From the NCBI GenBank assembly GCA_004802705.1, contig SGPL01000159.1, forward strand, positions 1 to 60,481: 60,481 nucleotides of DNA, given 5' to 3'. Made by a program: the position numbers and the translations under genes. A model generated the notes under the pieces. That model saw only the letters and a program-made list of their open reading frames with translations, was not told the origin of the DNA and ran no database searches. This DNA comes from Bondarzewia mesenterica (taxonomy: Eukaryota > Basidiomycota > Agaricomycetes > Russulales > Bondarzewiaceae). Numbering within the stretch: the stretch's first letter is position 1; every line of letters starts with the position of its first letter. This document shows, piece after piece, positions 1-12,191 of the stretch.

Positions 1-3000
1 CATATAAGTTTAAAGTAACACAGTGAGGGGAGACTTATCTCCGATGTGGTTAGCTGGGTGGGGTTGGGGGGAGCTCCTCGGACAAGTTTAGTATATCTGG
101 CGCTGTGGTTACTCGTTCCAGCAAGGCACCCTCCAACGCTGCGGGATCCACACGCCGCCGCTGCGCCCATGGTCCGGAAAGGGCACTGCAGGGGCACCGA
201 CCGTAGACGGCTTGGACCAGATGGATAGGACCGGTGACACAGTGCGCTGTGGCGTCCTGTTTCGTCTGTCGTCGTCGTCGCTTCATATGTATATTCATTA
301 ATGGTAAGTTCGTTGCACGTTGCATGATCTGCGCACGATGCTTGCAACGTCCGCGCGAGACGCGGTAGTACATAAAGCACTTAGCACAAGTAAGTTTATC
401 CACCCCCCCGAATCGAGAAATCGGCACAGATTTTTCGATCATGCGTGCATGGGTTCCCAATGATCTGGTCTGGGTAATCATAAAGTTCGCGCTAGGCGTC
501 CTTTGGTTAGTTTCTCCCGACCTCTTTTTTTTTTGTGGCGGTCATTCGTCCTGTATCGAATGAAGTGCGGGCGTTCGTCCCTTTTTCCTTGAAGGGACTT
601 TCCAGCGGCGAGCGCGATCCGACGCGCGCGAGGAGTACCCTTCGAGTGACTGAGTCGTTCGTGCTTGAGCAGTATGGCAGTCGTGTTGAGCTATATATCT
701 TTACCTGTAAGTTCGCTCTAAGTCATTTTCAAGAGCAAACAATACGTCTGTATGATCTCTTGTCTGCATGTGTTCGGAGGTGAGCACCAGCCATGTGCAT
801 GATGCATCAGCAATGTGGTAAAACATTTGAGCTGTCACTAGCCTGTCATGCCGATTGTCGTCGAGGTCTTCGGGATTTCGTCGAACTCGTCCGTGTGTGT
901 CCTCGCCAGGCAATCAAAATACAAAACCTATTAGTATGATTGACCCGAGGCCGAGGCGATCCGTGTGGTGCTCGAGCTCGGTTAAGCACTTTTTTTTTTC
1001 TTTCGATAGCGCACGCTGGAGGGTTTTACTGAGTGCAGTGCCGGGGCTGTGTTGAATTCAGTGGAAGCAGTACGTGCTCTGGTTATCGACTGCCGACTTT
1101 CCATTCCTGTCATGATCGATATCATAATGGCTCCATCTCGCCATCAAGAACGTCGAAATCCCCACTCCTTCTGAAAATTTCTTGTCCATTTATTTAACAT
1201 GGCAGGTTACAGTATCTCGGTAACGGTCCCCGTGCTGGGAGCGTATTCTGTGTTGGGAGCGTTGATTCGCAGGCTGAAGTCGATTCGTCGGACCCGCCAT
1301 CGGGCCTCCCACTTCGAATTCTTCCCCCTTTGCCCGATATCATTGGCCATGGGCCGGCTGATGGTATGATGCGAACGAACGATGAAGCTTGAAGCTTGGC
1401 TTGAACGTTTCAACCCTGAGAAGAGTTCGTCGGGGAGCAGAAGCCGTGGAAGCTGGCACGTACGGCGTGCAGCCATTAGTTTAGCTTTTCGACGCCGCAG
1501 GGAAAGGCACGTACTTATTATTGTAGTCCGACCCTTCCCTGATTCTCGCACGCGATGAAGTTGGGCCCGCATCAAGCATTTACTTACTTGGGCCCAGTCT
1601 CCATGGACACCACACCTGTGTATGGATATATAATGATGGTAATACAGATCTGTGTTTCGTATTCGACAAGCTATCACTCACACACACATGACTTGCTTCG
1701 CAGTGGGGGGGCATTAGTGCTCCTGCCCGAACGCTTGCGCTTTGATCCGTGGTGCCGTCGAACCTTCGGGGGCAGACCTGCCATCATCCCATCGTCCCTC
1801 AGATTACTAGGGATGGGACCAATTGAATGAACCATATGCGTGCATCTGCATCTGTATTGCGAATCCCTGAATGCTCCCGAGAGAGAGAGAGTCGCAACGC
1901 CGCGGACAACCGGCGGCGTCCGATCCTCAGTTTTCATTTTGTCCCCTCCGTTCCGTGTCTGTATTGCGGCGCCGGCGATTTCTTTGGCCGCCATCGCGGT
2001 CGACGGTGATATGCCAGCCCAAAACCTCCTCGAGGTACAGCACGTATGAAGGGTCTGACAGACTCGTTCCTCAAACGGCGTAGTCATGTCTTTCCCTCGA
2101 CTTGCGGCAGCTTTTATTTTATTTTACATGGATGCGGCTATCTGCGCGCCGGTTACTTGTTATTATTTATTTTCAGTTTGTCATTTCCAATTTTGTGAGA
2201 TCCATGGGTTCTTTACTCACATGATGGCAGAGGAAGGAGCGCTGGAGAAGAGCCAGGCCCACATGCAGGGGCAATTGCCTACATAGATGAAGGGGGATGC
2301 CTTCTCGTAAAGCTTTGGTTGGCTTTGGTTCCATATTCCGGACACTCATTCAATTGCCTTGCTATCTGTTAAGAAACAGGAACCGCATCTTGATTCTTCC
2401 CTTTATCGATGAATAAACATTCCACAACTTTGTCAATTTGAGCTTTGCTCACCTCTGCCTTCTAATCCAGAACTACTCTCTTCTGGATGAGGTCAGCAAC
2501 GGAGACTACATACCTCTGCGTGAGCGTTTGGAGATAGGATGATAGTTTGGAATCAAATTGAGCTCGATTCAAAGTATCTGCCGTGACGTGGTGGACGAGG
2601 TGCTCGACAAACGCACCCCGAATCATGATGTCTGTCCACCGGCCGCTCTGGCCGCATCTCTGAAAATGTTCAACCTCGAATCCTGATTCGACGGCACGGC
2701 ATGATAATCGCGTCTGTCCTGTGCTCGCATATGATGAATGCCACGAGGCGTTCGCGGTAAAACCTCTGCTGCATTTCCCATCCCCTCAAAGTGCAATCGT
2801 ACGTACACAAATGACGGCTCGCAATAGTGGAATAAGGACCCCACCAGTGCTTCTCCTACTAAATCCGATATGTATATCGTGGAGAAGCCGCGTTGTCCAC
2901 AAATCCAGGGCCACAAGGGACCGACGTGGGTGCATTTGCGCTGTTGACGTGCCTTTGCATGACATTGCGAGCAAACCGTCCTGCCTGTCTCAGGGCGCGT

Positions 3001-4330
3001 GAAGGTACGGGCGAATGACCAGTGACTTGAATCGACAGAGGGGGGGAATGGAGTGGAATGGGGCATTCGTGTTCAAACTTGCCTGACAGGTAGATACGCG
3101 CTAGGCGCACCAGGTCCGCCGGGAAGACAAGAGTGAGCAGATCTTCGCAGGACCAACCAAGATTCAATAAGACGACCGGATCTGGAGCTAATCATAACTG
3201 CTGGACAGCTGTCGGCGCACGGAAGGCCTGCGGCTGGTCGTGACGGCACCTAGTGCGTCCCGGTGACCAGACGGACGACAGATGTAGCAAGCCCCTGCAA
3301 ACCCTCTTTCTGGTCGGACTAGGCCTGTTAACGTCATTTGGGCACGAACCCATGTATGGCTCGCTCGACGCCCATGCCGTGGGGCGCAAGGACCAAGATC
3401 CAAAAATTCAACCGCGCCCAAGTCTAATTTGCAGCCCCGCACCTATACTTGGGAGCGTATATGAGTCTGGGAAATTGAGGCGGGTGCTTCGGTAACGAAA
3501 TCGGAGTGATCATGATGTGCACTCACAAATTACCTGGTAGCACGAGGACCCTCAATACACGTGGGACGTCCGCGGCAGCCGACCCAACTCATGCAGATTG
3601 GGCAAAATTAGAGAAGCAGCATGCCGGCCGTACAGCCCGAGCAAGTCGTCTCCGCTATCGGCGCTGATATATGTGCCCAAGAGGGTGCACAGACCAAAGT
3701 GCACAGGACAATGCGAGACCTACCACTTATTAAGTTATTAATTACCCCTATACGCCCAGCGCCAATGGAGGGCAGTGCATGTGAATCCAGCTGCTGTATG
3801 CGGGAAAAATGCGGTAGTGACAGCACCTTAGCAGGGTCGGAGGGAACATGATTGGAAGGCAAATATAGTTATGTTAGAACTTAGAAGAGTGTCAATGCGA
3901 GGGGTGGAACAGTCCAAAGACCGACCAAAATGTAATATTCAAGTCTTCCGTTCCAAGGGCAGAATAAATACTAAGATCGATCTTCAACGGCGAGATACTA
4001 CACATGAGAGAACGACTGGCGATCGACACGGAAATATGGAGGAATATGTTGGGATGATGTGCTCGTTGGAACACTGCTGGCTTCATCCAACGTCCAATAC
4101 TTCTGGCAATGGCCAAGGGGATGGGAAGGAAGAGACAACGTGGATCCATTTTCTGAGACTGGGGCGACTCACCTGTGGGAAGGTGTTGTGGCGCGGGGCG
4201 GCGAGATCTGTTTCCTGCCACGGACGGCCCTCGGACGGCCAAAGAAAACCGCAACATCGTGTCGACAACACCTCCCTCTTGAGAGAGGGTCTCCTCGCAG
4301 CCTCGCTCTACTCGATTTATAGCACCAGTT
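1..4330. other. 4.3 kb gene-poor region
   Basis: I find no convincing gene here. All open frames are short, have poor composition, and do not join across plausible splice sites. Visible features are T-rich tracts near 525-534 and 990-1000, a GA run near 1880, and a weak F-box-like stretch on the minus strand near 3080-3170 (see findings). No tRNA-like B-box with a matching acceptor stem was recognised. The right end, from about 4000, is presumably the promoter of the TRP-like gene that starts at 4331. The rest may be the upstream region of a gene outside the window or decayed sequence. Confidence 0.5.
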
Positions 4331-7300
4331 ATGTTACGTTTTCTTCTTCTTCTTCTTGTCTCTCTTTCCGTTATTCGATCAGCCAACGCGGAGCCAATTG
4401 TTGCTCCATTTGACGACTGTTTTACTGGCAACAACACCCAGAAACTCAATGTCTCCACCGTCTATGCTCAGATAACAGAAACAGAGTCACTGGGAAGGCA
4501 TCTGAACCTGACAATACTCGGAGAATCAGGTCAGGAGATCGTAGGATTTGCAAATGGCAGTAATGACTTGGGTATGAGAATCTTTTCCATGATGCGTCAT
4601 ACACTCACCCAAAACATGTCTAGCTACCCTGTTCTCCTCGACGGAGATGCTCACTTTCAGCATTTCGAATAACAATTCTTATTTCTGTTCTACCTTGCGC
4701 CCATCATCGCCACTGCCATCACTCAACAACTTGACGAGCACATATTGTCCCATTTCTTCCGGCGCCTTCGCGTTTTCGTCCTATGTCCCACTAGGCAGCT
4801 CTCGTGAATTGGCCACTCTCCAAACCCGTTTGCGGGCAGTCGATCCATTCACCAATGAAATCCTCTGCGTCGATATCCCCATCACGCCTCTTCGACCAGG
4901 TGCCATGGGTTCTGTCTATGGTCACGCGATTGTTATATTCTGGTTCTCCATCGCCCTCACCATTGCCTATTGGGTTATCGTTGGCATCGCAAGGATAGCT
5001 ACGGCATGGGGTAGGCGGGCTGGTTGGTCAGGTCGAGGGTGTTTGTCGGGTTTGGAGAATGCTGGGTTCGTGCTTGCCAGTGCTATCAGCGGCGAAGGTT
5101 TGGCAAAGTCACCCGCACTCCTTCGGTTCGGTAAGTAGGACAGTATTCTGTGGCGTACTTTCGATCAACCCTTATGCCGTAGCTACGCCCTCGATGCGTG
5201 ATATCTTTTTCCACACTCAATGGTGCGCGGCTCTGGCCATGGTGGCTGTTGATTGGCCAAGCTTCATCTGTGAGCTTCAGCAAAACGTTCCTATCTCTGA
5301 CGTAGCTCACAAGTGTACAGACCCTCTGCTTTCCCAAACGGCGTGGTCCACTTTATCATACAGTGAGTCCTCACCATCACATACCGTGCTATGCTAATCT
5401 TCTTCAAGATATCACTTTATCTCAGGGTTCAGATGGCTCACAGGATCACTGGAATCCGGTCTTTACTCCCTCGTTTCAGCCCCCTTCGGACTTTGCAGAT
5501 CAACTTACTGATCAGAATTCGCCATTGTTCATCAACACAACTGTTTCCAACACTTTGTTTTCACTGCCCACTGATGCAAGCCCTGGCCTGTCGTCTTTCG
5601 CGTATTCCGTTGGCTTACGTCCTCGGGATATCTACGGCATCTGCATGGTCCTATTTCTCTCGATCATCGCCGGAACAATCGTGCTGAGCCTGCTGGTATG
5701 GGGGATTGATTGGCTGGCTTCTTCCCTGCACAGGAAGTTTAATCGCGACAGGCAAGGTGCTGGTTACGGGGCTCGAAGCCCCAGATATTCATCAGCGAGC
5801 AAAGACATGCTGGAGGGCATGGCCTCGATGCAGGGTGTCGAAGAAGATCGCTCTCTCAACTCCCATTTTCTGTTCCGCGCAACATCCCGATTTCCCGCAT
5901 CATCCCGCAAATACTGGTGGAAGTTGCGTCCCGATTTTAGCTCCTTCCACTTCAGTATTCTTCATGGAAACCTCACCCGAGTCATCATGCTCTTTCATCT
6001 ACCCGTCACAATATTTTCATGCTATCAGATGACACTAGGGCGATCTAATGCGTCTTTGGTGTCCATCATTTTGGCTGCGCTATCCTTTGCCGCCTTTTCT
6101 ATTCTGATTCCGTCACTCCTTATCTTGCGGCTATTCATGACGCCTACCAGCAAACTTTACGATGAAACTTGGACCCTTTTGTCCCTCGGCCCCCTCTACA
6201 ATCACTATCGGCAAGGCTCCCAGCTGTTTGCCTGCCTTTTCTTCGCCACCAGTCTAGCCTTCGGTGTAACCATCGGATGTGGTCAGAAGAGCGGAACTGC
6301 CCAAGCAATCATCATTCTGGTGATCGAAGTGGTATCCGCACTGATCACTAGTATCTGGCTGCCTTGGGGTCATGGAGCCAGCATGGGTCTCATCAGTTTT
6401 CTATTCTGCGTGGCTAGGATTGTCATTGCGGTGTTGCTGGTCATCTTGACGCCGACGGTGAGTGTTTACTCCTGATAGTATCATCCCCATGCAGACTTAC
6501 GTTTGGATTGTATCAGGTTTCAATTGGGGACCAAGCCGGCCAATGGGTTGCATATGCCATCTTATTCATCTTAGCCCTGGTGTATTTGGCGTTCCTGCTT
6601 ATGTTCCTATGCAAAATCATCGAGGCGCTCGTTCGTATATTTGGCGGCGTAGGCTTTGACCACAGTCGGCATGCCGTCGATGCTGGCCTCCTCGGCGCCT
6701 GCAGCCTTGTTGGATGCTGTGGACCTCGTAAGCGTCACCCTCGCAAGCATCGCTACAAATCTTCCGACTTGCCGCAGAGCGTGTCCCAGGCAACTTTTGC
6801 CAATTCTGCTATTCGCAAAGATGCAACTCCTACACCTTCGGGACCACCTTCCGTTCTCCGTCCCGAGCATGCTCTTCGGCCATACCGGGAGGACACTGAT
6901 GATGAAAATGGTTACATCATGGGAGCTTGGCAACCCTTCCCTCGCCCGGGCTACAACGCAGTCGGTGAACAGGTTACGACGCCCCCACTGGAGCCTCCCA
7001 AATCCGGATTCTCACGTGTCGGAGGCGGTCGTGCACACTTCGAATCGCCGTACGCTATCGCTTCTGGTTCAACACTGACCTTCCCTTCCATCGAGCGCAA
7101 TACGACACCTCGCCGTGACTCTTTCGACTCTACTCCTTCTATCGTTCCCCCAAAGAACTCAGCAGAGAGACCATCCTACAACAACAACCTTCCTCCAGGG
7201 GCTATGGCTCCTCATATTCGCAGAAAATCCCAATCTGCTGTCATCGAGAACACTCCTGTTATTTCCGGGATGCCGGCTTCAAGGCTTCAAGGCACACAAA

Positions 7301-7617
7301 GTCCTTCCCGCCGTCAGTCAATTCATCCTGAGGTCGTCAGCCCCGCCATGGACGACGATGCTTCCGAAGTCAACCAACCGAAAAAGAAGCATTGGTATCA
7401 GCGGCGCAAGCCGCGGCGCCACAGCGAGGGGGACAACTCGCGACCGTCTGGCGAAACCGCCGCACCTGCCCCGGAAGGCGGAAGCTCCTTTGTCGTGGTC
7501 CGGAACCGCCGAGCGTCACAGCCATTGGCTTCGAGTTCCAAAGATGTAGCTGTTGAGGCTGATGGACCTCCGAAGACGTTCGTAGTCATCAGAGGAAAGG
7601 ACAATCCGAGTGCATGA
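4331..7617 (+). CDS. TRP-like ion channel / flavin-carrier family membrane protein
   Basis: This is a polytopic membrane protein of the fungal TRP-like family (ML-like N-terminal domain followed by a TRP-type membrane domain), whose members are linked to calcium, cell wall or FAD transport. Exons 4331-4571, 4624-5130, 5183-5269, 5321-5362, 5409-6457 and 6517-7617 join in frame to 1008 residues. The start is supported by a clear signal peptide (MLRFLLLLLVSLSVIRSANA). A lumenal domain of roughly 170 residues with Cys and N-glycosylation sites follows, ending in a first strongly hydrophobic segment (VIFWFSIALTIAYWVIVGIA). The middle exons carry about eight further membrane segments. The last 300 residues are a polar, Ser/Pro-rich and basic cytoplasmic tail. 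It is convergent with the CNH gene. Ion selectivity cannot be read from the sequence. Confidence 0.85.
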
Positions 7618-7911
7618 TTTCTCTCTCTTTTTTCTCGTCTCCCATCTACATACACACGATCAACAGTTTTGGATCAGCTGGTATTTCTCTCTCGTCTCAC
7701 GTCCGTCGTGTCTCTGTCATTTGCTTTGCCGCTGTTAGAGCGCGGAAACTTTCATGGCATTGTTTCAGTTTATCTAAAGTTTCCTTTTTCTCTTCTGATG
7801 TGGGACACTTGTGGACTGTGTTACTTACTCATCTCAATGCTCTCCATGTGTGAAATGCTACTAGCACAGATATCGATTGTACAGTGTATTCATAAAATTA
7901 AATAATGCATC

Positions 7912-10527
7912 TCAGGTTTCATCCGCACTTTGTGTCTTGCCTTGCAAGCCACCGACCCAGAAAATCCTCCAGTCTTCCAGTCCCTGTCGTTGCCACCCAT
8001 AGATCCCTTCTTCTGCCTGCATCCTTGCTATGATCTCATCCGTGTCCATGCTGTTGAAAGATGACATCGACACGCCGCTCCTCGTCGAGTAGGAGCGACT
8101 GAGAGGAGCGTCATATGGCCGGTGCCAGTGGCCCCCGCTGCACAGGAACCCGGTGTCGCCGCCAAAGTCGGTCTGACAGCGGACGGGCTCCTCCTCGCGC
8201 CCCTTCTGCTTCACATCGTCGACAAAAGACAACGACGTCTCCTGTACCTCCAGCCCGTCCTCGCCAAACGCGACCAGCTGCAAAACCGGCTGCTGATCTC
8301 GGCTGTTCGGGTGGACGACCTTGGGGGCGACATGCGTCGGGCGGGATTGCCAGGTTAGTATCTTCAGTGGAGGGCACGCTTGGATGTTGGCGGGAAGGGG
8401 GCAAGGCAAAATGTGGGTTTGTTTTCCCCGCGTCAGGACGTACACGCTCTGGGAGACGTCGTACCGGTGCACGCTCACTGGCAAATCGCATTTTGCCGGG
8501 AGGATCCAGTGCCCCTTGCTCTCCTTTGTGAACCCAAAACCGTCGTACGACGCGCGGGAGCGTCGATTTGACAGAGATCCCGAGGCTGTTATCGGTGACA
8601 GTGTATCTCGGGAGAAGTAGCCTTCGTCGGCCAGCTCGACTTCGCCTACGGCCGAATCGGCAATGCGGATGAGTCCGGCCTTCTTCTCGAAGAGGACAAA
8701 GAGTGATAGATGGTTTCCATAGACAGTGTTCTTCATCACCATGGAGGTGTGTCGATGTCGTGAATGCGGAGTCGACGATAATCGCACATGGCCGCCGTGA
8801 GCCTGCATAAGTCTCGAAGAGGAAGCGGTTGCATCTGACGGACTGCGGGACATTGGATCCTGCACATTCTGTTGCACAAAGGTGATTTCTCGTGGCGTCG
8901 TAGGAGTATAGAAATCCTGGATATCAAGAAGTCAACAAATCATCACGAGGCTAGAGACTCGTTTAATGAGCTCACCTTCACAAATCGAAAGGCTCGCTCG
9001 CCCTTGGGCGACTCGTAAAGGAGAATGTTGGATTTCGTGGCTACAGCCAGCAACGCAGAACCTCGGACCTGCCGACTGTCACGTAAAAGAGCATAAGACA
9101 AAACAGAATAATTAACGAGACGAGAGCCCGCCGAAGCGAGAGGAACATAGTCTGTCGCCCAACGCAAAGGAAGATCGTCGACGACGTCCCAGGAATCAGT
9201 TGAGCTATTGCGCTCCGGTGGCAGCGGGAGTTTTTTGTTGAGGTTGTAGGGAGACGAAGAACCACTGGCGGAAGGCATCATATTGTGATAAGAAGATCCA
9301 GGCTCGAGATATTGATGCTGTTGGGGATCAACTATGAGCGATTTGAGGCCCTTCGCCACACTTCTCCGAGACTTGTGCTGCTTGGTGGGTGTCTGCTGAG
9401 GATTCCAGTTTGACGGTCGACGTAAATCAAGAGGACGCGCACCCTTCGAACCACCTTCAATAATTACACGTACGACCGACAAACACAAATGCCACAAACC
9501 TTTTGAGATATCGCCCATTTGGCCAAGCTAATCAAGCTAGTCAAATTGTACATTCGTAGAGTCCGCGGAGACTCCTGATCTTTGGGAGTGTCGGCTTCTG
9601 GTCCCACTAAGGCTAAGACGACGCCCTGCGGTGTTCCCTCTCCGGTGTCCTCGACCTCTAGTAAAGATAATTGGTATACACTATTGCATGATTATTTTCA
9701 AAAGCTCTTTTCATGAGAGAAAACGTTACGAATGCATACCCTTCTCCTTCCCAAATACGATGAGCCTGAGCCTCGCTGGGACCTTTACTCTGCAGTCCAG
9801 TCTCCATCCATTCTTGAGGAAACATATTTAATACAGAAAGCCCGTCGTCGTGTCCGATCAGTAACAGTTTATCACCGAGTACAGGAAGCAGGGCGCGTAT
9901 GGGTGCGTGGGTATGTGGCAGAAATCGTGAGCCGAACTGGTTTAGGCTCAGGTGTGTGGGGAGTAAAGACTCGCACACGAGAGGCTGCGACTCCTCTGCA
10001 GGCAATTCATCCGGATATATTGGAGGGCTAGGTAGGGGTTGAAAACCCGTCTGAAGAGTCAGTCGAGGATGTGAAATGGATGGTTGGTCAAGGACGATGG
10101 ACGGCGCGCTGGATTGGGCTGTCTACAGAAGCATGTATATATGTCAGATTGGAATTAGTACTCGGACTGAAGGGCAGGTGGCAGCGTACAACTCCAGCTT
10201 CATTACCCCAACCTCGTTGTCGTCTGCGTGTGTACTCCTCTGGAGAGACATCTGCATATCTCTCGGCGGCCCTGACGAAGAGATGAGTCTAGCCAACAAT
10301 GAAGTGGAAAGGTACCCGGGACGGACCTCTTCTCTATCCAGCTCTTCCATCTGCCAAACCTGAGGGATCATGCGGTCGGTCGTACGAACGATAAGTAGGT
10401 GAGTGGCAGACGCCGGCGGAAACTGTTACCTTGAATTCGGCCCATGCCTCTCCGCTAGGTCGTCATATGTCGGTAAGTTGTCACCTCCGTCTCGATCTTG
10501 CTCGGGGAGATTGTACTGGTTGGACAT
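7912..10527 (-). CDS. CNH (citron homology) domain protein
   Basis: Exons (minus strand) 10527-10430, 10359-10327, 10271-10190, 10122-9730, 9655-9500, 9443-8976 and 8916-7912 join to 744 residues. The N-terminus has a basic, aromatic segment (GRWKSWIEKRAAERYADV) followed by an Arg-rich stretch. The middle and C-terminal parts read like a CNH beta-propeller: GDKLLLIGHDDGLSVLNMF, then HRIWEGEG, and later LLAVATKSNILLYE followed by a Phe-rich strand. CNH domains occur in Rho exchange factors, citron-type kinases and Vps39-like proteins, usually as protein-interaction or small-GTPase modules. Here no DH, PH or kinase domain is present, so this looks like a stand-alone CNH protein. The region between the propeller strands is Ser/Pro-rich and probably disordered. 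Function is unknown. Confidence 0.7.
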
Positions 10528-10864
10528 GGGTACGGTCAGTGAGGGCCACGGTGGAAAGTAGTAAGTAAACTGGAATTTGCAGGAAATAAACGGGCGCGGA
10601 CGAGTATATACAGCTTCGCAAGGGCCCACCCGGACAAGCACGTGAAGGCGTAGACTGAAGGGAGGAGGCTGTTCGCCGTCGCAACTTGCCCATCCATTTG
10701 TTTGCTCGAGCCTTGCATCTCCGGTCTACATATCCCTGCCGTTCTAATTGACGCCATATCATGCATACATTACATACAATACAGTGGAAGATTAGCAGTC
10801 CATACGTTAACCAATATGGCCAGTCCATATCCAGCAAAAATGTAGTAAAGGGATCATCTCCCCG

Positions 10865-11836
10865 TCATGAGAACGCCAGTCCTGTGAAGGCAGCCACAGC
10901 ACCGACCATAGCTCCTCCTGCCGCCGTCTTGAATCCCCACTTGCCGCTGCTTTTCTGTACGCCCTGTGACAGCCTCCCGAAGACATCATCCACCGTCATG
11001 GCATCCTTCCCAATAACGATCAGTCCATCCGCCTCCCCCGACCCTTTCTGTGGCGTGAGCACTCGTGTATGGAAGCCGAGCTTCGCTGCTGACTGCTGAA
11101 CGACAGGCAAGTCGGCTGCAGGCACAACATAGACCGACATAGGTGGCGCTTTCGAGATCTCCGCGAGGCCGTCAAGGAAGGAATGCCTTTCTTCCATGCT
11201 CATTGAACGAATCAGAGAGCGGGAAGTGCTACCAGTGCTATCACTAGGAGCGACTAGGCGTTCGATTTCTCGAAGGTCAGATTTCGCGACGTGGCCAGTG
11301 TTGGTGGTGCTGGACGAAGCTTCGGTTGGAATAAAGCTCGACCTCGGCGTCTTGAATGTCCCAGGCATCAACCTCCCATTGTCCTTCCTCCGCTGGGCTT
11401 TCGAGGGCCGCACCACCTCTTCCCGCCATTGCTCAATAACATGTCCATTGTCTTCTTCGTCTGTATCTGTGAGGCCGTCCGCATCGGCTAGATGCACAAG
11501 TCTACTAACGATTTCAGTTGAGTTCGCGGAAGGAGATGCGAGGTTAGGGTCTACAGCCCTATGTTGCGAGCCTTCCGCGCTGGCGCCTTCGTTTCCAGGC
11601 GGCTCATTGAGGTACATAGATCCCATGACCTGAGAAAGATCAGGTCCCGCAGTTGACGTGGATGCGGGTGCGGTGGGAGCAGTCATATATGGACATCCCT
11701 TGCGGGGATGACCCGCTCTGGGACGATGGCATTTGGTGCAGTGAGGGACTTTCCGAGGCGTACTCGGAGAGTTGACGGAATGAGGCTTCCCCCGGGTGGG
11801 AGTGCGGGGAGCAGAGTGGCGCAATGTCGGAACCAT
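10865..11836 (-). CDS. Unrecognised protein with Cys/His cluster and hydrophobic C-terminus
   Basis: A single-exon frame of 323 residues, starting at the first ATG after an upstream in-frame stretch that looks like leader. Near residue 33 there is a compact CTKCHRPRAGHPRKGC cluster (C-x2-C-x6-H-x4-C), which could bind zinc. A long Ser/Thr/Pro-rich, partly acidic middle follows. The C-terminal third looks folded and ends in a Gly/Ala-rich hydrophobic segment (GGAMVGAVAAFTGLAFS), suggesting a tail anchor or a helix inserted in a membrane. I do not recognise the family. The composition and the hydrophobic tail argue for a real gene. It is divergent from NOP14, with 355 bp between start codons. 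Confidence 0.6.
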   Translation of the reverse strand: MVPTLRHSAPRTPTRGKPHSVNSPSTPRKVPHCTKCHRPRAGHPRKGCPYMTAPTAPASTSTAGPDLSQVMGSMYLNEPPGNEGASAEGSQHRAVDPNLASPSANSTEIVSRLVHLADADGLTDTDEEDNGHVIEQWREEVVRPSKAQRRKDNGRLMPGTFKTPRSSFIPTEASSSTTNTGHVAKSDLREIERLVAPSDSTGSTSRSLIRSMSMEERHSFLDGLAEISKAPPMSVYVVPAADLPVVQQSAAKLGFHTRVLTPQKGSGEADGLIVIGKDAMTVDDVFGRLSQGVQKSSGKWGFKTAAGGAMVGAVAAFTGLAFS

Positions 11837-12191
11837 GCAGTGAGATGACCGTAAAGTGGGCAAGTTAAGTCGAAGGCCTATAAAGCAGAGGAGATAGTGG
11901 CTCAGGTTAAGACGCTTTGCTGCATGCGTAACATCCAAAAGCTAGGCTACATAGTAAAAAAAAGCAGAACAAAGAAACGAGAGAGGATAAAGACAGGAAA
12001 GAAACACTAACCTTGAATGCTCAATTGAACGTAGTTGCGAGTCAACGTGGCAACCAGAGCGATCGAAGTTGAAAGCTTCCGAGTATGCGCGTGACATTTA
12101 ATCGGGAATGGTCCTGTGACGCCCCCGGGTCACAGAATATTTGCTCTATCCAGCTCCCAGTCCTCTTGTGCACGCCTTGTACTTCGGCTCG
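11837..12191. promoter_or_regulatory. Divergent promoter, Cys/His-cluster gene and NOP14
   Basis: A 355 bp gap separates the start codons of two divergent genes, so both core promoters must lie here. The stretch holds an A-rich tract near 11955-11965 and no clear TATA box. Shared control of the two genes is only an inference. Confidence 0.45.

Noticed and set aside
2623..3066. A 147-residue minus-strand open frame with several Cys and His
   Set aside because: No recognisable domain, no supporting splice or promoter signals, and it overlaps other frames of equal length. It is likely chance.
8115..8531. A 138-residue plus-strand Arg/Pro-rich frame
   Set aside because: It is the antisense shadow of the CNH gene's last exon, with biased composition and no independent signals.
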